64,000 bases of DNA from Chlorops oryzae (lineage: Eukaryota; Arthropoda; Insecta; Diptera; Chloropidae), in NCBI GenBank assembly GCA_020466095.1, contig CM035808.1:32178391-32242390 (forward strand), read 5' to 3'. The notes beneath the pieces were generated by a model. The model was not told the origin of the DNA, ran no database searches, and worked only from the letters and a program-made list of their open reading frames with translations. Shown in pieces: positions 1 to 10,800 of this stretch (position 1 is its first letter; every line of letters begins with the position of its first letter). The position numbers and the translations under genes are program-made.

Positions 1-188
1 ATGCAACAGTGAAAGTGTTAAACTGAAAAAGAGAATTATAAAAAAAAAAAAAAAAAAAGAAAGATTCAACATTTTTCTTCCTTTCTACGGACGCACAAAC
101 ACACTTTTACGTAAACAATCTACTGATGAGACGTACGGAACACCATTAAACCTATAAACCACCTCCTTGAACTATACTTACAGTAATC

Positions 189-863
189 ATGGAAGACACA
201 ATGAACATGGATGCAAAATTCAAAGAGACGACGCAAATGTTCCGAGCATCACTCAAATTAATAAAAGACCTACAACCCCGGACGAAGATGCTTCCCGCAG
301 ACTTGGTTGAAAGGCAGGACCCGCTAACAAAGCGTATAACGCTAGCACCAGCAGACAGCTTAAAAAGGAAACATAATTCCAATAAGCCAGTACAGTTGCC
401 AAATCCCCCGATGTCAGCCTTGCCACCACAGCAACCAACCGAAGTACGCCAGCCGACGATGGAAGCAGATGACGATGACGTCATAAGCTTGGATGGCTAC
501 CAAATGGACATGTTAGACGAGTGGAATCTTACCAGCTGTGATACTCCAGTGTCCACTAATAAGCAGGAAGATAATAAAAATTACCAACAAGTTCTTAGCA
601 ATGATGAGTCTCCAGGCAGCGGCGTGCCACATGTCCTCAGGGCAGTAGTACGCTCCATGATGAGTAAACGGAAGCCAGAGCAACGAATCAGGAGCTTAAA
701 GCTAGTGGACGGCGTACCGTATCAAATAAACATAAACAAATTTGGTAACGTATCTATTAAGAAAAAATCAATAGACTCACCCACAGAAGCACAAACAAAT
801 AATACACGTCACGGCACAAAACGAATCAAACATTCATACACAGACTTGGATTACTTCAACTAG
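189..863 (+). CDS. Unrecognised 224-residue basic/acidic protein
   Basis: I do not recognise this protein. It is the longest non-repetitive, non-transposon open frame near the left edge. An in-frame TGA at 168-170 precedes the first ATG, which has A at -3 and G at +4, so the start is well placed. The protein is hydrophilic and has no signal peptide or membrane segment. The N-terminal third contains predicted helix and many Lys/Arg. An acidic run (EADDDD) lies near residue 92. A basic stretch (MMSKRKPEQRIRSLKLVDG) lies around residue 158 and further KKK and KRIK clusters follow near the C-terminus, which could be nuclear localisation signals. It ends in DLDYFN. No known domain is visible. A small nuclear or regulatory protein is an inference only. 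The CAG at 181-183 just before the ATG could be a splice acceptor, so more exons upstream are possible. Confidence 0.6.
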   Translation: MEDTMNMDAKFKETTQMFRASLKLIKDLQPRTKMLPADLVERQDPLTKRITLAPADSLKRKHNSNKPVQLPNPPMSALPPQQPTEVRQPTMEADDDDVISLDGYQMDMLDEWNLTSCDTPVSTNKQEDNKNYQQVLSNDESPGSGVPHVLRAVVRSMMSKRKPEQRIRSLKLVDGVPYQININKFGNVSIKKKSIDSPTEAQTNNTRHGTKRIKHSYTDLDYFN

Positions 864-1720
864 AAAAAAAAAAAAAAAAACACCTACAATCACACAGGAA
901 AACAAATGCGAAAAACGATTTGGTACACACATATTTATATTTTATTTTTTTTTTTATTTTACTCTTGAATTGAATTTAGTTTTTTGTTATTTATTTTTTT
1001 TATAAATTTAAGATAATGAATTGTTAGTTTTGAGATATGAATTTAAAATCACTGAATGAATTACTGTGATATTTACAAAACAAAAACAAAAAAAGCCAAA
1101 GCAAACACCAAAAAGAAAAGGAGAAAAGAAATAAGAATGCACAAAGGAGAAACTAAAAGAACTGAAATAAACAAATGAAATACAATGTTTACCTGAATAA
1201 TTGCCAATGATTTAGCTCCACAAATAGCTCCAGCCTTCAGTTGGATCCGGTTTTTTTTTGTTTTCTTTTATTTTATTATTTTTATTTTTATATTTATCAT
1301 ATTTATATATAATTTTCAGTTTTTAATTATAGGAACACAATCAATTTGTTGCACTTTTCCTTTTTATCTTTGGAAATGTCAAGATCAGATAATCCTGCAT
1401 TAAGTTAGAAAGAATACACTAGTTGTACAAAAGGAGAGAGAGGGAGAGATGGAAGTGAGAAAGAGCTTTTGGCGGGGTTGCAATTTTGGTATTTTTTCCA
1501 AGAGTTTCAAAAGGAATATCATCTTGAAAAAATGAAGATGAAGAAATGTATTCTGACTACAGTTGCAGTCAAAACAATAGAACCAACAATAATAATTCTT
1601 TTTTCAATAAACAAATAGAAATCTAATTCTTACAACAACAAATATTAATGGGGAATCTTTGGCGCCTAATGGTGGAGACTAGTTAAACCAGGATTTGTTG
1701 TTGGAGAAAGCTCAGGAAAA
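864..1720. other. Non-coding AT-rich stretch, probable 3' UTR then intergenic
   Basis: Poly-A and poly-T runs and no supportable open frame. The first 300 bases are probably the 3' UTR of the preceding gene. A short purine-rich GAGAG run lies near 1435-1460. Confidence 0.4.
1166..1171 (+). terminator. Candidate polyadenylation signal
   Basis: AATAAA lies about 300 bases after the stop codon of the 224-residue gene, inside A/T-rich sequence. It is the first clear canonical hexamer downstream on this strand. Such hexamers are common by chance in AT-rich DNA. Confidence 0.3.
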
Positions 1721-1724
1721 AGGG

Positions 1725-1760
1725 TATATAAGCAGAGCAGCTTGGAAGGAAAGATCAGAT
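1725..1760 (+). promoter_or_regulatory. TATA box plus initiator core promoter
   Basis: TATATAAG at 1725-1732 is followed by an initiator-like ATCAGAT whose A (1757) is 32 bases from the first T of the TATA box, the usual insect spacing. A possible short first exon runs to a CAG/GTTTGA donor-like site near 1812. No coding frame that it would serve was found downstream, so it may drive a non-coding RNA, a gene with distant exons, or be a transposon relic. Confidence 0.4.
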
Positions 1761-1812
1761 CGGAAAGTGTTATCACCTGATCAACCAAATCTAACAGAGC
1801 TATCTCTTCAGG

Positions 1813-3885
1813 TTTGAGAATTTAATTCAAATGTACATGTGTGACCGAAAAAATACAGTGACAATAGATAACAACAAAAAAAAAGAAAGGAGGAAAAATG
1901 ATTTAAATATTTTTTTTTGCATTGAAGCACCGTTCAAATTCCTTTTTTGGGTGAATTGCTAACAAGTTAGCCCAGCCAAGATTTTTTTTTGTTGCACATT
2001 TTTTTCTTTCGCTCTCTCTCTTTTTCATATTAGGAATTTCTTTTATAATTATGAGAAGCATCCCTGTAGGAATGAGTATCATATTAGACTAGTTTTTTTA
2101 TCTTTTTTTTTATTTTTTTTATTTTTAATTTTTTTAAATGAATTTTGAAATAATAACTAAATGTATATGTACATATTTAAATAATATAAATATATATATA
2201 TATGTGGAATGAAATATGCATATTCAAAGATGAGAAATTTTTCTTTTTATAAAAACGGAATAAAAATGTGTTGGTAAGTTACCATAGCTTTTGGCGTCTC
2301 TGAGAAGAGAAGACCAAAGGGATATCTCACGTTATGACTAGGACTTGAACTGACAAAAAAAAATACTGAAAAAGGGGAGTGCACTCAACATATTAGTAGG
2401 AGCCGTAGTGCACTCACGGCTGCAAAGATCGCAGAGGGTGGGTTTGCTCCAGACATAGGACAGAGACGCATAGGCGGAGTGATGTGTTGATGCATGCCAA
2501 TGGGAATGAGTGAGGATTGAATGGGTAGTGAATGATGACGATTGAGTAGAGCGAGCGAGAACTGCGATGGGGAGAATGAATGATATAATGGACAGAGACA
2601 TTTGTACAGGACTAGTTTCTATTTATTTCTTTTTCGATTCTAAAAATTATTTCCTCTGTTTCTTTACCTTTTCCTTTATTTTGAACCACCTACCGGCACG
2701 AAATTTCTGTTTAACTAAGTGAGAGTGAAGTGCGGTGTGGCAAGACCCCATGACGACGGCGAGCTAGTCGGGGCAAAAGCCACCGTGCCGAACCGCTACT
2801 ATTGCACTACATATTTCCACTCACGAAGTTACAAGATACAGCCATACGTTTAAGTAAAAAACTCGCAGCTTAATTATCAGCCACACCTTTCGAGAACGAT
2901 TTCGAATTGACCTGTAGACAATCTATCGAAACTAAGAATAGTAGTTTGCTACATATATAAAGTTCTTTAAAGAGCTCCAGTAAAAATAGTGTTTCAATTT
3001 GATAATCTGAAAAATTTTTCACAGTGATTTCTGATGCGCCGCAACACCCACCTTCATTCGGCAGTCGTTAAGGCCGTCAATCAAAAACTGGCCTATGTGA
3101 CGATCCTTCCCCGAGGATCCATCGGCTCCTTTTAGAATGATGTGATATAAAACTTCGAACAAAATTGTAAACGTTGACATTTGAGGGTGACTTTTTACTT
3201 ATTTCTGTGCACATTATAAGGAATCTGCACAATTTAACTAAAACATAAACCTCTCATCAGGCGATTTAAATTCTTATTTTATTAATTATATAAGCATATA
3301 TTAACAAATACTCATATAATATAGGTAATTTACTCCAATTATATTCACAATTATATTTTCCCACCGCAAATTATCATTAATGCAAATTTATGTCAATATT
3401 TGATAATATTTTTGGGTAAAATTCAAAATATTTTGGTTAGCTAACGTCAACATTCAAATAGACAAATCGATATGTGCTTATGTTGGTTGAATTCAAAATT
3501 TACCTCTAAATCGAAAATAAATACTCCGATTGTTCTGAGGGGGTTTGAAACGTCTGAAGATGCATCCGAAATGGTTGTATAGCCAATTTATCAATATTGT
3601 CAATGAATTACCTGAAAGCCCGCACAAAATGATGAAAATTGAAATTGACAGTTTGGTTTGAGCAATTTCGACTGCCAACAATTGTATTCAAACAGCTGAG
3701 AAATTCAAGTGCGTAAAGTTTGCACTGGGAAATTTTACCTTTTGCATGAAGGGCCTTTGGAAACTTAGGTACTATTTAGAAGTTGCTTCATTTTGCATTA
3801 CAAATTTAAGGAATTACATTCTCAAGAGTCTGGGTGTTATACCCACTTAGCTCTTTTCAATCAATTTGATATTCTTAATTTATAT
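1813..3885. other. Unassigned region between the two genes
   Basis: Long T-rich and TA-rich runs to about 2220. Stretches richer in GC occur at 2380-2600, 2690-2830 and 3035-3140. They contain only short frames on either strand with no recognisable product. They could be non-coding RNA or remnants of an old element, but nothing in them supports a call. Confidence 0.3.
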
Positions 3886-4138
3886 TAAAGCTTGATTTCC
3901 ACTTCAATCAAAAATTTTGATCGAAATTTTTCAATTTATTTCATTCGGAAAAATTTAAAGTACAAAAAACAAAATTTGAAAAAATAATTTTGAAAAAATC
4001 AAATAAAATTTCGTTTTGAATGGAACCAAGCAAACGAAAACTCAGTAATCGAAATTTCCGTTTGAATTCCGTTCGAAATTTTATACATGTGTTGCTTATG
4101 GAAATGAAAATTTTGATTGAAGTGGAAATCAGGCTTAA
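3886..4138. mobile_element. Short inverted-repeat element (MITE), about 250 bp
   Basis: The left end contains TGATTTCCACTTCAATCAAA, and its reverse complement ends the element on the right (TTTGATTGAAGTGGAAATCA). Arms are about 30 bases with only small differences. The interior is AT-rich and codes for nothing. TTAA-like bases sit at both borders, so a 3-base TAA/TTA duplication (PIF/Harbinger type) is possible but not certain. Confidence 0.6.
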
Positions 4139-4301
4139 GAGAGAAAATTGAAACTGAAACAAACGAACTTCCTTAAACGGCGTAAAACGTGTTACGATGC
4201 ACTTTACGTCTTAAGTTACTTAGGTTTTTGCTACCGAGCCATTTAGGTACATTTTAGTTAAGGTTCTTACATATCTTGTTGGTACTTATATAATATATAA
4301 T

Positions 4302-4344
4302 ATATCGCACCTTTGCTAATAAATCGACACAATTCAAAATTTTT
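4302..4344. repeat. 43-base dispersed repeat, first copy
   Basis: The stretch starting ATATCGCACCTTTGCTAATA is repeated at 24641-24683 with one mismatch. It is probably the end fragment of an unidentified element. Confidence 0.5.
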
Positions 4345-4398
4345 ATAATAAATTTTTTTACGTTCGATTGCATTTTTCTGTAAGAAACCGAACACCTA

Positions 4399-5404
4399 CA
4401 CTCAGAGAATTATGACAATCTAACTTTAAGAATAAAAATCTAAAATTTAGTTTGTAACATTCTTGCATTTTTAATCTTGAAATATTGTCAATAAGATTTA
4501 AAATCTCAATTTCAAGCAATTTTTCTTAATTTTTAGTTCGATAATTTTAAAACGGAGATCCTAATCTTGAATTTTAGAACGCATTCTTGATTTTTAGTTC
4601 GATGCTCTTAAACGGAGATTTTAATCTTGAATTTTAGAACGCATTCTTGATTTTCAGTTCGATGCTCTTAAAACCAAGATCGGAATCTTGAATTTTAGTT
4701 CGATACTCTTAAACGGAGATCCTAATCTTGAATTTTAGAACGCATTCTTGATTTTTAGTTCGATGCTCTTAAAACCAAGAGCGTAATCTTGAATTTTAGA
4801 ACGAACTCTTCAATTTGAGGAACACGTTCTTGGAAATTCGCAGACATCGCGTCATTGTTGCTTGTATCATTGAACAGAGCGGACGTGTTTAAGTGCTACT
4901 TATATAATATGTCAACTTTGAGAAAAATTTCTCACAATTCCTAAAATTTTTCTTAAAAATTCACTTTATTTTTAAGAAAAATTTTTAAAATTGTGAGAAA
5001 TTTTTTTCAAAGTTGAAATATATGTAACGTTTTGTCATATAGTCTCGACTACGCTTAAGATTTATACGAAGAATACATTCTTAAAAATATAAGAATCAAT
5101 TCTTAATATTAAGATTTTTTATAAGAATATATTCTGGTAATTGATCTTAAAAGTACATTTATAACAAGATTTCATTCTTTGGTACTAAGAATTCATTCTC
5201 AGTCGAAGATTTTTAATAAGAATTCAATCTTAAAAATCGCTCTTAAAACAAGATTTATGCCAAGATTATGATCTTAGGTCCGATCTTAAAAAATTAAGAT
5301 TTTCTTCTTGGAATTAGATTTTTCGCATTTAACAGACTATTAAGTTCGAAATGATTTGATTTTGGTCATTTATTCTTATATTTAGCACGTTTTTTCTATG
5401 AGTG
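4399..5404. mobile_element. 1-kb non-autonomous DNA element with TA target duplication
   Basis: The left end reads CACTCAGAGAATTA, and the reverse complement of the right end reads CACTCATAGAAAAA. Both ends are flanked by TA (4397-4398 and 5405-5406), as for Tc1/mariner-type insertion. Inside, a 40-60 base unit containing TCTTGAATTTTAGAACG and TTAGTTCGATGCTCTTAAA is repeated about five times between 4540 and 4810. A hairpin rich in AAAATTT lies at 4918-5020. No transposase frame is present. Confidence 0.6.
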
Positions 5405-5406
5405 TA

Positions 5407-6940
5407 GAAAATTAGCGCTTATATTGACAGATGCAGCAGGGCGATTGAGAGTAATATAAGTTTAGAAAAAATATTATTTCTCCTCAGTTTCAAGAGAGAT
5501 TGAATGATTTTCGAGAAATGCGAAATTTCGAATTGTGCCGATTTAGTAGCAAGGGTGCGATATAATATAATAAGGAATATATTATATTGCCTACTTCGAA
5601 GCTGTCTCATTCAGTTTCCTTTTTTTCGGGGGCCCAATTTAGCAAGTATTGAGATATCATGGGAATTTTCTTTTTATGGGGGAATTTCAAACAAAAAATT
5701 TAGTCAAATGTGAAAAGAGAAGTTTTAGTAAGTAGAATGCAACAAAATAGATTTCAGTCAATTTAGCACGAACGGTAAAAACTGTTGACATCGCGAGATA
5801 CATAATATTGACAAACCAATAGATCGTTCAAATCAGCCTTACTCTGAAAATGATATTAATACCTATACCTCATTCAAGATTTTTATTCACTTTCCAGTAA
5901 AAAAAAAAAATATTTACTGTCTTCCCCGGATATAAGCAGTATCAGATTGTCGTTATAAGCGAGCGATGCTTTTATACGATTCATGTTAATAAATTAGGGG
6001 ATAAAAAATGGTAACGTTTCGATGCCTTTAAGAAGGGAATGTTTATGTCTGAGCTGCATATATTCGAAGAATTCTGTGCATTCAACTTTTGGGGATTTTT
6101 GTAGGAATTTCATTGAGAATGAAAGGGAGAAAAGTAAAGGATTTTGGGGTTGTCTGTAGCATAACCAATTTATAAAACAATTCGCAGCATTGAAGAAAAC
6201 ATATGAGAAACAAAAAACCGTTTTTGCAGACCACATCAGCAACAAGTTTTGCAATGTAAGTTTCCAACAATACAATTCAATTAGGTACAATTTTTCAGAT
6301 TAATTTAGGTAAGTACTTTGGAAAACACATCAAACTCTTCCATGATACAAGAAAAAAAGAAAGCGTATGTTCCATAATCCGACATATTCTCATTGTGCAA
6401 AATATGCACATTTGCTTCATCACTTGCATGGTATAAAATTACGGAGGGAAAATACGGAAAATGTTTCTTCTATAAGTGTTGGTTCATACAAAAGTGTGTT
6501 AAAAATGCCAAAGCTTGAAAGTTTTATATGCTTAAGTATTTATTCAAACACGACTTTTATACAAATAAATAAACAACTCCACTTCACACAAAATGTTTGA
6601 TTCATTCTCACTCAAACTCGTATAACAGTTCCACACAAACCGGTTGCCATCATATACCACTCAGTTGTCGTTTTGTTGCCTATCGTTCAGGGTGTATGTG
6701 CGGATAAATTGGATTCGAATATTGGGAAAAATATACTTCAACATTTTGTGTTTGTGCAATTAAATATTAATAATAAAAAAAATTCATAGAAATTGTGAAA
6801 CGAATTAAAATAAAATCAAAATAAAAATGTTCTTCCATTAGAAGAAAGTAAGTTAATTTTGATTATTTTAGAAATCCATAAATTTTGTTTATGTGAAGAT
6901 CATTGTGAGATCACTCGAAGTTTGTTTCGCAAAATGCATT
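5407..6940. other. Unassigned upstream region of sdk
   Basis: Only short frames with no recognisable product. It may contain distal promoter or 5' UTR exons of sdk, but none can be placed. Confidence 0.3.
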
Positions 6941-7495
6941 ACGCTTGCCTGAGAAATCCTGCTTGAGGCAGGTGTGTCAGTGAACACAGCGGTTTTTTTT
7001 TTTTTTTTGGGTGTTGTGTGAGCTTGTGTGTGTGTAAAGTAACGTCCGCGCATTTAAATTGTTTGAGCGCTTCAACTTATAAAACAAGATCACGCCAATT
7101 CATGCTCGCTCGCTCTCTCTCTCTATATCTCCTTCACGCTGTGCTCTTCGTCTCTGACGCTATAGCCATACGTATTGTTGTTGCTTTTCGTGCTATTCAT
7201 TTACTACAAATTCGTTTGAATTTTATATCGGTTTGTTTTTCAAGAGAAGAGAGAGAGATAGATTTTGCTTTGAAGAACGGCACGACAATTGGCGCGATCT
7301 TGATTTTTTCGTTCATTTTTACTCTTAACGACAAAAGTAATCGCAGCTATGACTTTTTATATAAAGTTTTGTGAAATTTGTAAAAATTGATATGAAACAT
7401 CTGTGAAAATTTTATACAACTTACCTGAAGTTTCTTGTTGAAGGCAGGTGTGTCAGTGAAGAAGACCGTCGTGGTGTGTGTAAAGTAACATAACG
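6941..7495. repeat. Direct duplication of a 50-60 base block upstream of sdk
   Basis: The block GAGGCAGGTGTGTCAGTGAA (near 6965) recurs as GAAGGCAGGTGTGTCAGTGAA (near 7440). In each copy a TGTGTGTAAAGTAAC stretch follows. Between the copies is a CTCGCTCTCTCTC stretch. The block lies 230-780 bases before the sdk start codon, so it could be promoter or 5' UTR sequence. Confidence 0.5.
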
Positions 7496-7720
7496 GAGAG
7501 AGCGTGAGAGCAACATGATCGCTTTGCGTTGCCAAATACATTTCAGAAAGTGAAGCTTGCTGTAAACAAAATAAAAGAAGAGGGAGGATTAATAAATTTA
7601 GAAAATGATATGTTCAATATTTTTAAAAATAACTGAAAACTGTTCGTAAATCCATACATAAATCCAGATTTCATCAATATTTATCCACATAATACACAAT
7701 AAATTACGCACACTGCCAGC

Positions 7721-7868
7721 ATGGAGGAACGAGAGCGACGAAATTCTTGGAATAAACATAATCAAAGAAGCTGCACAATGCCGTTGGACCGGTTTCTCGG
7801 ACACAGTTTGTGGATTACCTCTTGGTTGCTGATAATTCTCTTTGGGATCAGCGAATGCTTGAGCTCAG
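7721..7868 (+). CDS. sdk: sdk exon 1 (signal peptide)
   Basis: ATG at 7721 has good context (GCCAGC before, G after), and an in-frame TAA lies at 7700-7702. The exon codes for 49 residues plus one base and ends at CTCAG/GTAAAT. A second in-frame Met at residue 20 ([10 protein letters not shown]) directly precedes the hydrophobic run [15 protein letters not shown]. That is the signal peptide core, and this Met is an alternative start. The next exon begins 40.7 kb away in matching phase 1. Confidence 0.8.
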
Positions 7869-10800
7869 GTAAATCTAAATTGAAAAAAGAAATTTCCCCG
7901 AAGAGAAATTGAGCCCTTCCAAGGAGAAGGGTGACACAAAATTGAAATTTTCGATTCTCAATGAGGAAATTGAAAATGTAGGTACCTACTTCCTTTTTCG
8001 ATTTTATTGCATTGAATGTTGTAAAAAATTTTCTTCATCCCGTTTGACATAAATAAACTAGAGTCGTTGGAACTCTCAGAGGTTATTTCTTTTTAAATTT
8101 CTTGTATTAATGAAGAAAGAAGACAGACAAGGAATAAGAAAACATTCTTACTTCGATATAACATGTCACACCATTAGAAAAAGATCTCAGTATAAAGTTG
8201 ACTTTATTTAAAAGAAAAAAAGCATTTTGCTTCTTCTGTTTTTCTTCTTGGGAAATTCAAGGTCCGCAGAACGTTATCTTGCTGACAAACAAAACCAAAA
8301 GGGGCAGTATCAGTTCCATCAAAGCTCATTTTATAAACGAGTCAGCAAAAAAAAAGTGTTGACAATAAACATCTAAATAAACAACGTGGGAATGCTTAAT
8401 AGTTTCACTTTTATCTTTTTTATTAACTTCTAGCTAAACTATAGAATCGAAATACCTGGAAAGGGTGAACAAATATTGACAACTAAGGATTCAACATTGC
8501 AGTTTATTTAAAAGAGATATCCCCTGAACAAAGATTTCACTGTATTTTCAAAATATCATCCACTTTAAAAGAACAAAACCAGAGATAATCTCGCAAAATC
8601 ACTTGTTATTGACTCGCTCGACTTCTAATCAAAATGATTGGCATTTCTATTAAAATACTTTGCCTTTAATACGGCACCACTTAATAAGATATACATATAT
8701 AAGTTTTGAAGGATTTCCGTTTTTCCATTTAAATAAATAACGGCATCGACTCGCATGACATCATTCGAATTTTCCCCTCAAATGATTTTAAACGAAAGAA
8801 GAAAAAAAATAAATGTAAAAAAGCTATTTCTTTTTCGTGCAGAAATGCTTTTATTTATTATTCGTGACTATATTCATGAGGCATAATCTGGATATACGAA
8901 ATTTCTGGCTTAAATCTATCCATCTATGTTCCAAAACGCGATCCGCGTTGACGGCTCACCTTATTTGCACACGTTCATTCAAGTTGACCAAATTGTAAAT
9001 GTTTGCATGGCGCTCTGAACTTTTCGCATAATTTCTCTTCCATGCAACACTGAAAAACGCCGCATGTGAGTAAAAAAAAAAAAAAATTAAATGGAAAACC
9101 AAAATGTTGACACGCAACACATTTGCTTGCAAGCAGAGTAGATAAAATTTGTTAATGAGAAAAATTTTTATACGGAGAGTTGATGTGCCACAAATTGCTC
9201 AGTCTTCCATTTCATTTAAGCCTTTCTTTTTAAGCTCACTGAAAGCATGCAAATCGAAGCTCTCAACATCTGATGAAGTCATTAAAGTGCCTAAAAATTC
9301 TCAATTTTCACGTTTGAGATCTTCGCAAATAAGGCAAATTTTTCCCAACAAAAGAACGAATCCCGTTAGAAGGGCAAACAAAATCAAAGAAAACGTTTTC
9401 CCTTTTGAAAACATTTCTCAACTGATGTAGATTGCACACAACCATCGAATAATGAGACCGGCATCCACATTCTATGAATTCTGATCCTCAAGCATGTAAA
9501 CCATACCTACCAATTATTTCCTTTCGAGTCAAAGTTGAAGAGGATGCCACCGAAGCTCAAAAAAAAAAATGAAGAAAAAGAAAAAAAACCGGCAAACGAT
9601 TCAGATTTTCTTACAATAAATTATCCAACTGACACACCTCACGAAGGCCACGATGTCTGGAAATTGATGTGGAATGGTGCAATCAGATTTACTCGACACT
9701 GCACTTCAACTGGCTCCTCACTCGTACTCGTACTCGTACACTTGTGCTCTTCAAGTCCCCCCCATTTGCATGATTCGAGTTAACGTCTGATTCATGGAAA
9801 AATGGCATGACAAAAAAAATCGCATTGCAGACAGTCGCATTTCACTGAAAAATGGCCAGGTGCAAAACTGCTGAGCCAGCCGCTGGCTTATACCTTTCGT
9901 ATCATTAGACATTTCCGGTCGTCGGGTACGCTTTCAAGTTTGAATTTCTCACATTTATGTATGGAATTTGCGTGTAGAGTTGTTTTTTTTTTACTTTATT
10001 TGTTAAGCACATTTTGTTTTTGTTTTTTTGCCTTCGACTGAACGTTCTTCTTTTTTTGCCTTTTCAATAAAAAATCATTTTTTGAGTATTCCGGTTAACT
10101 TACTTAATGATTTTTGACTAAGGGTAATTATAAAATTATGCAGCTATTCTCATTTTAAAAATAAGTTATAATAGTAATGTCCTATCGACCTATGCCAAAA
10201 TATGGAATTCAGTTTAAATTTTACATACCTTTTAGTATCAACGCTAAATATGCAGCAACAAACACTTCTGTATTCTTGTTGTTTCTCTAATGAGAGATTC
10301 ATCTCGCAACCAACATGTATCACTCAACATAAATGCAAATTCAATATGGCGATCAAATTTTCTATGACTTTTCAAACACTTTTTCTACACAAAATTTCAC
10401 ATTCCACGATTAAATTATTATCACAATCCATAAAAGATCAAACAAAAAACGTGTTTCACTATTAATTTCGACAAAAATCGGGGTATTAGTATGGAATTCG
10501 ATCAAATCAAATTGCAGTAAAAATGCAAGTCACTGCGAAATACATACGCGCCGAAGAACTTTTTATACGCGACGCACGAGTGTCATTGAGAGAATGATCT
10601 CCTTTGTCAAATTCTTTCCTTTTTATGTTTTTTCAGCTTCGTTAACATGTTTATAAACATTATTTCCGAATTTGGATGTTTTAAGCAATGCTTTTAGAAA
10701 ATATGTTGCGATTTGAGGAGATGTTTCGACACCTTTCAATAAATGTTATGACGGGACCATTTCAGTTGTAAAAATTGTTCAATCAAGTGATTAAGTTAAA

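Noticed and set aside
2690..3140. Possible tRNA or small structured RNA in GC-richer patches
   Set aside because: No cloverleaf or A/B box pair could be made to fit by eye.
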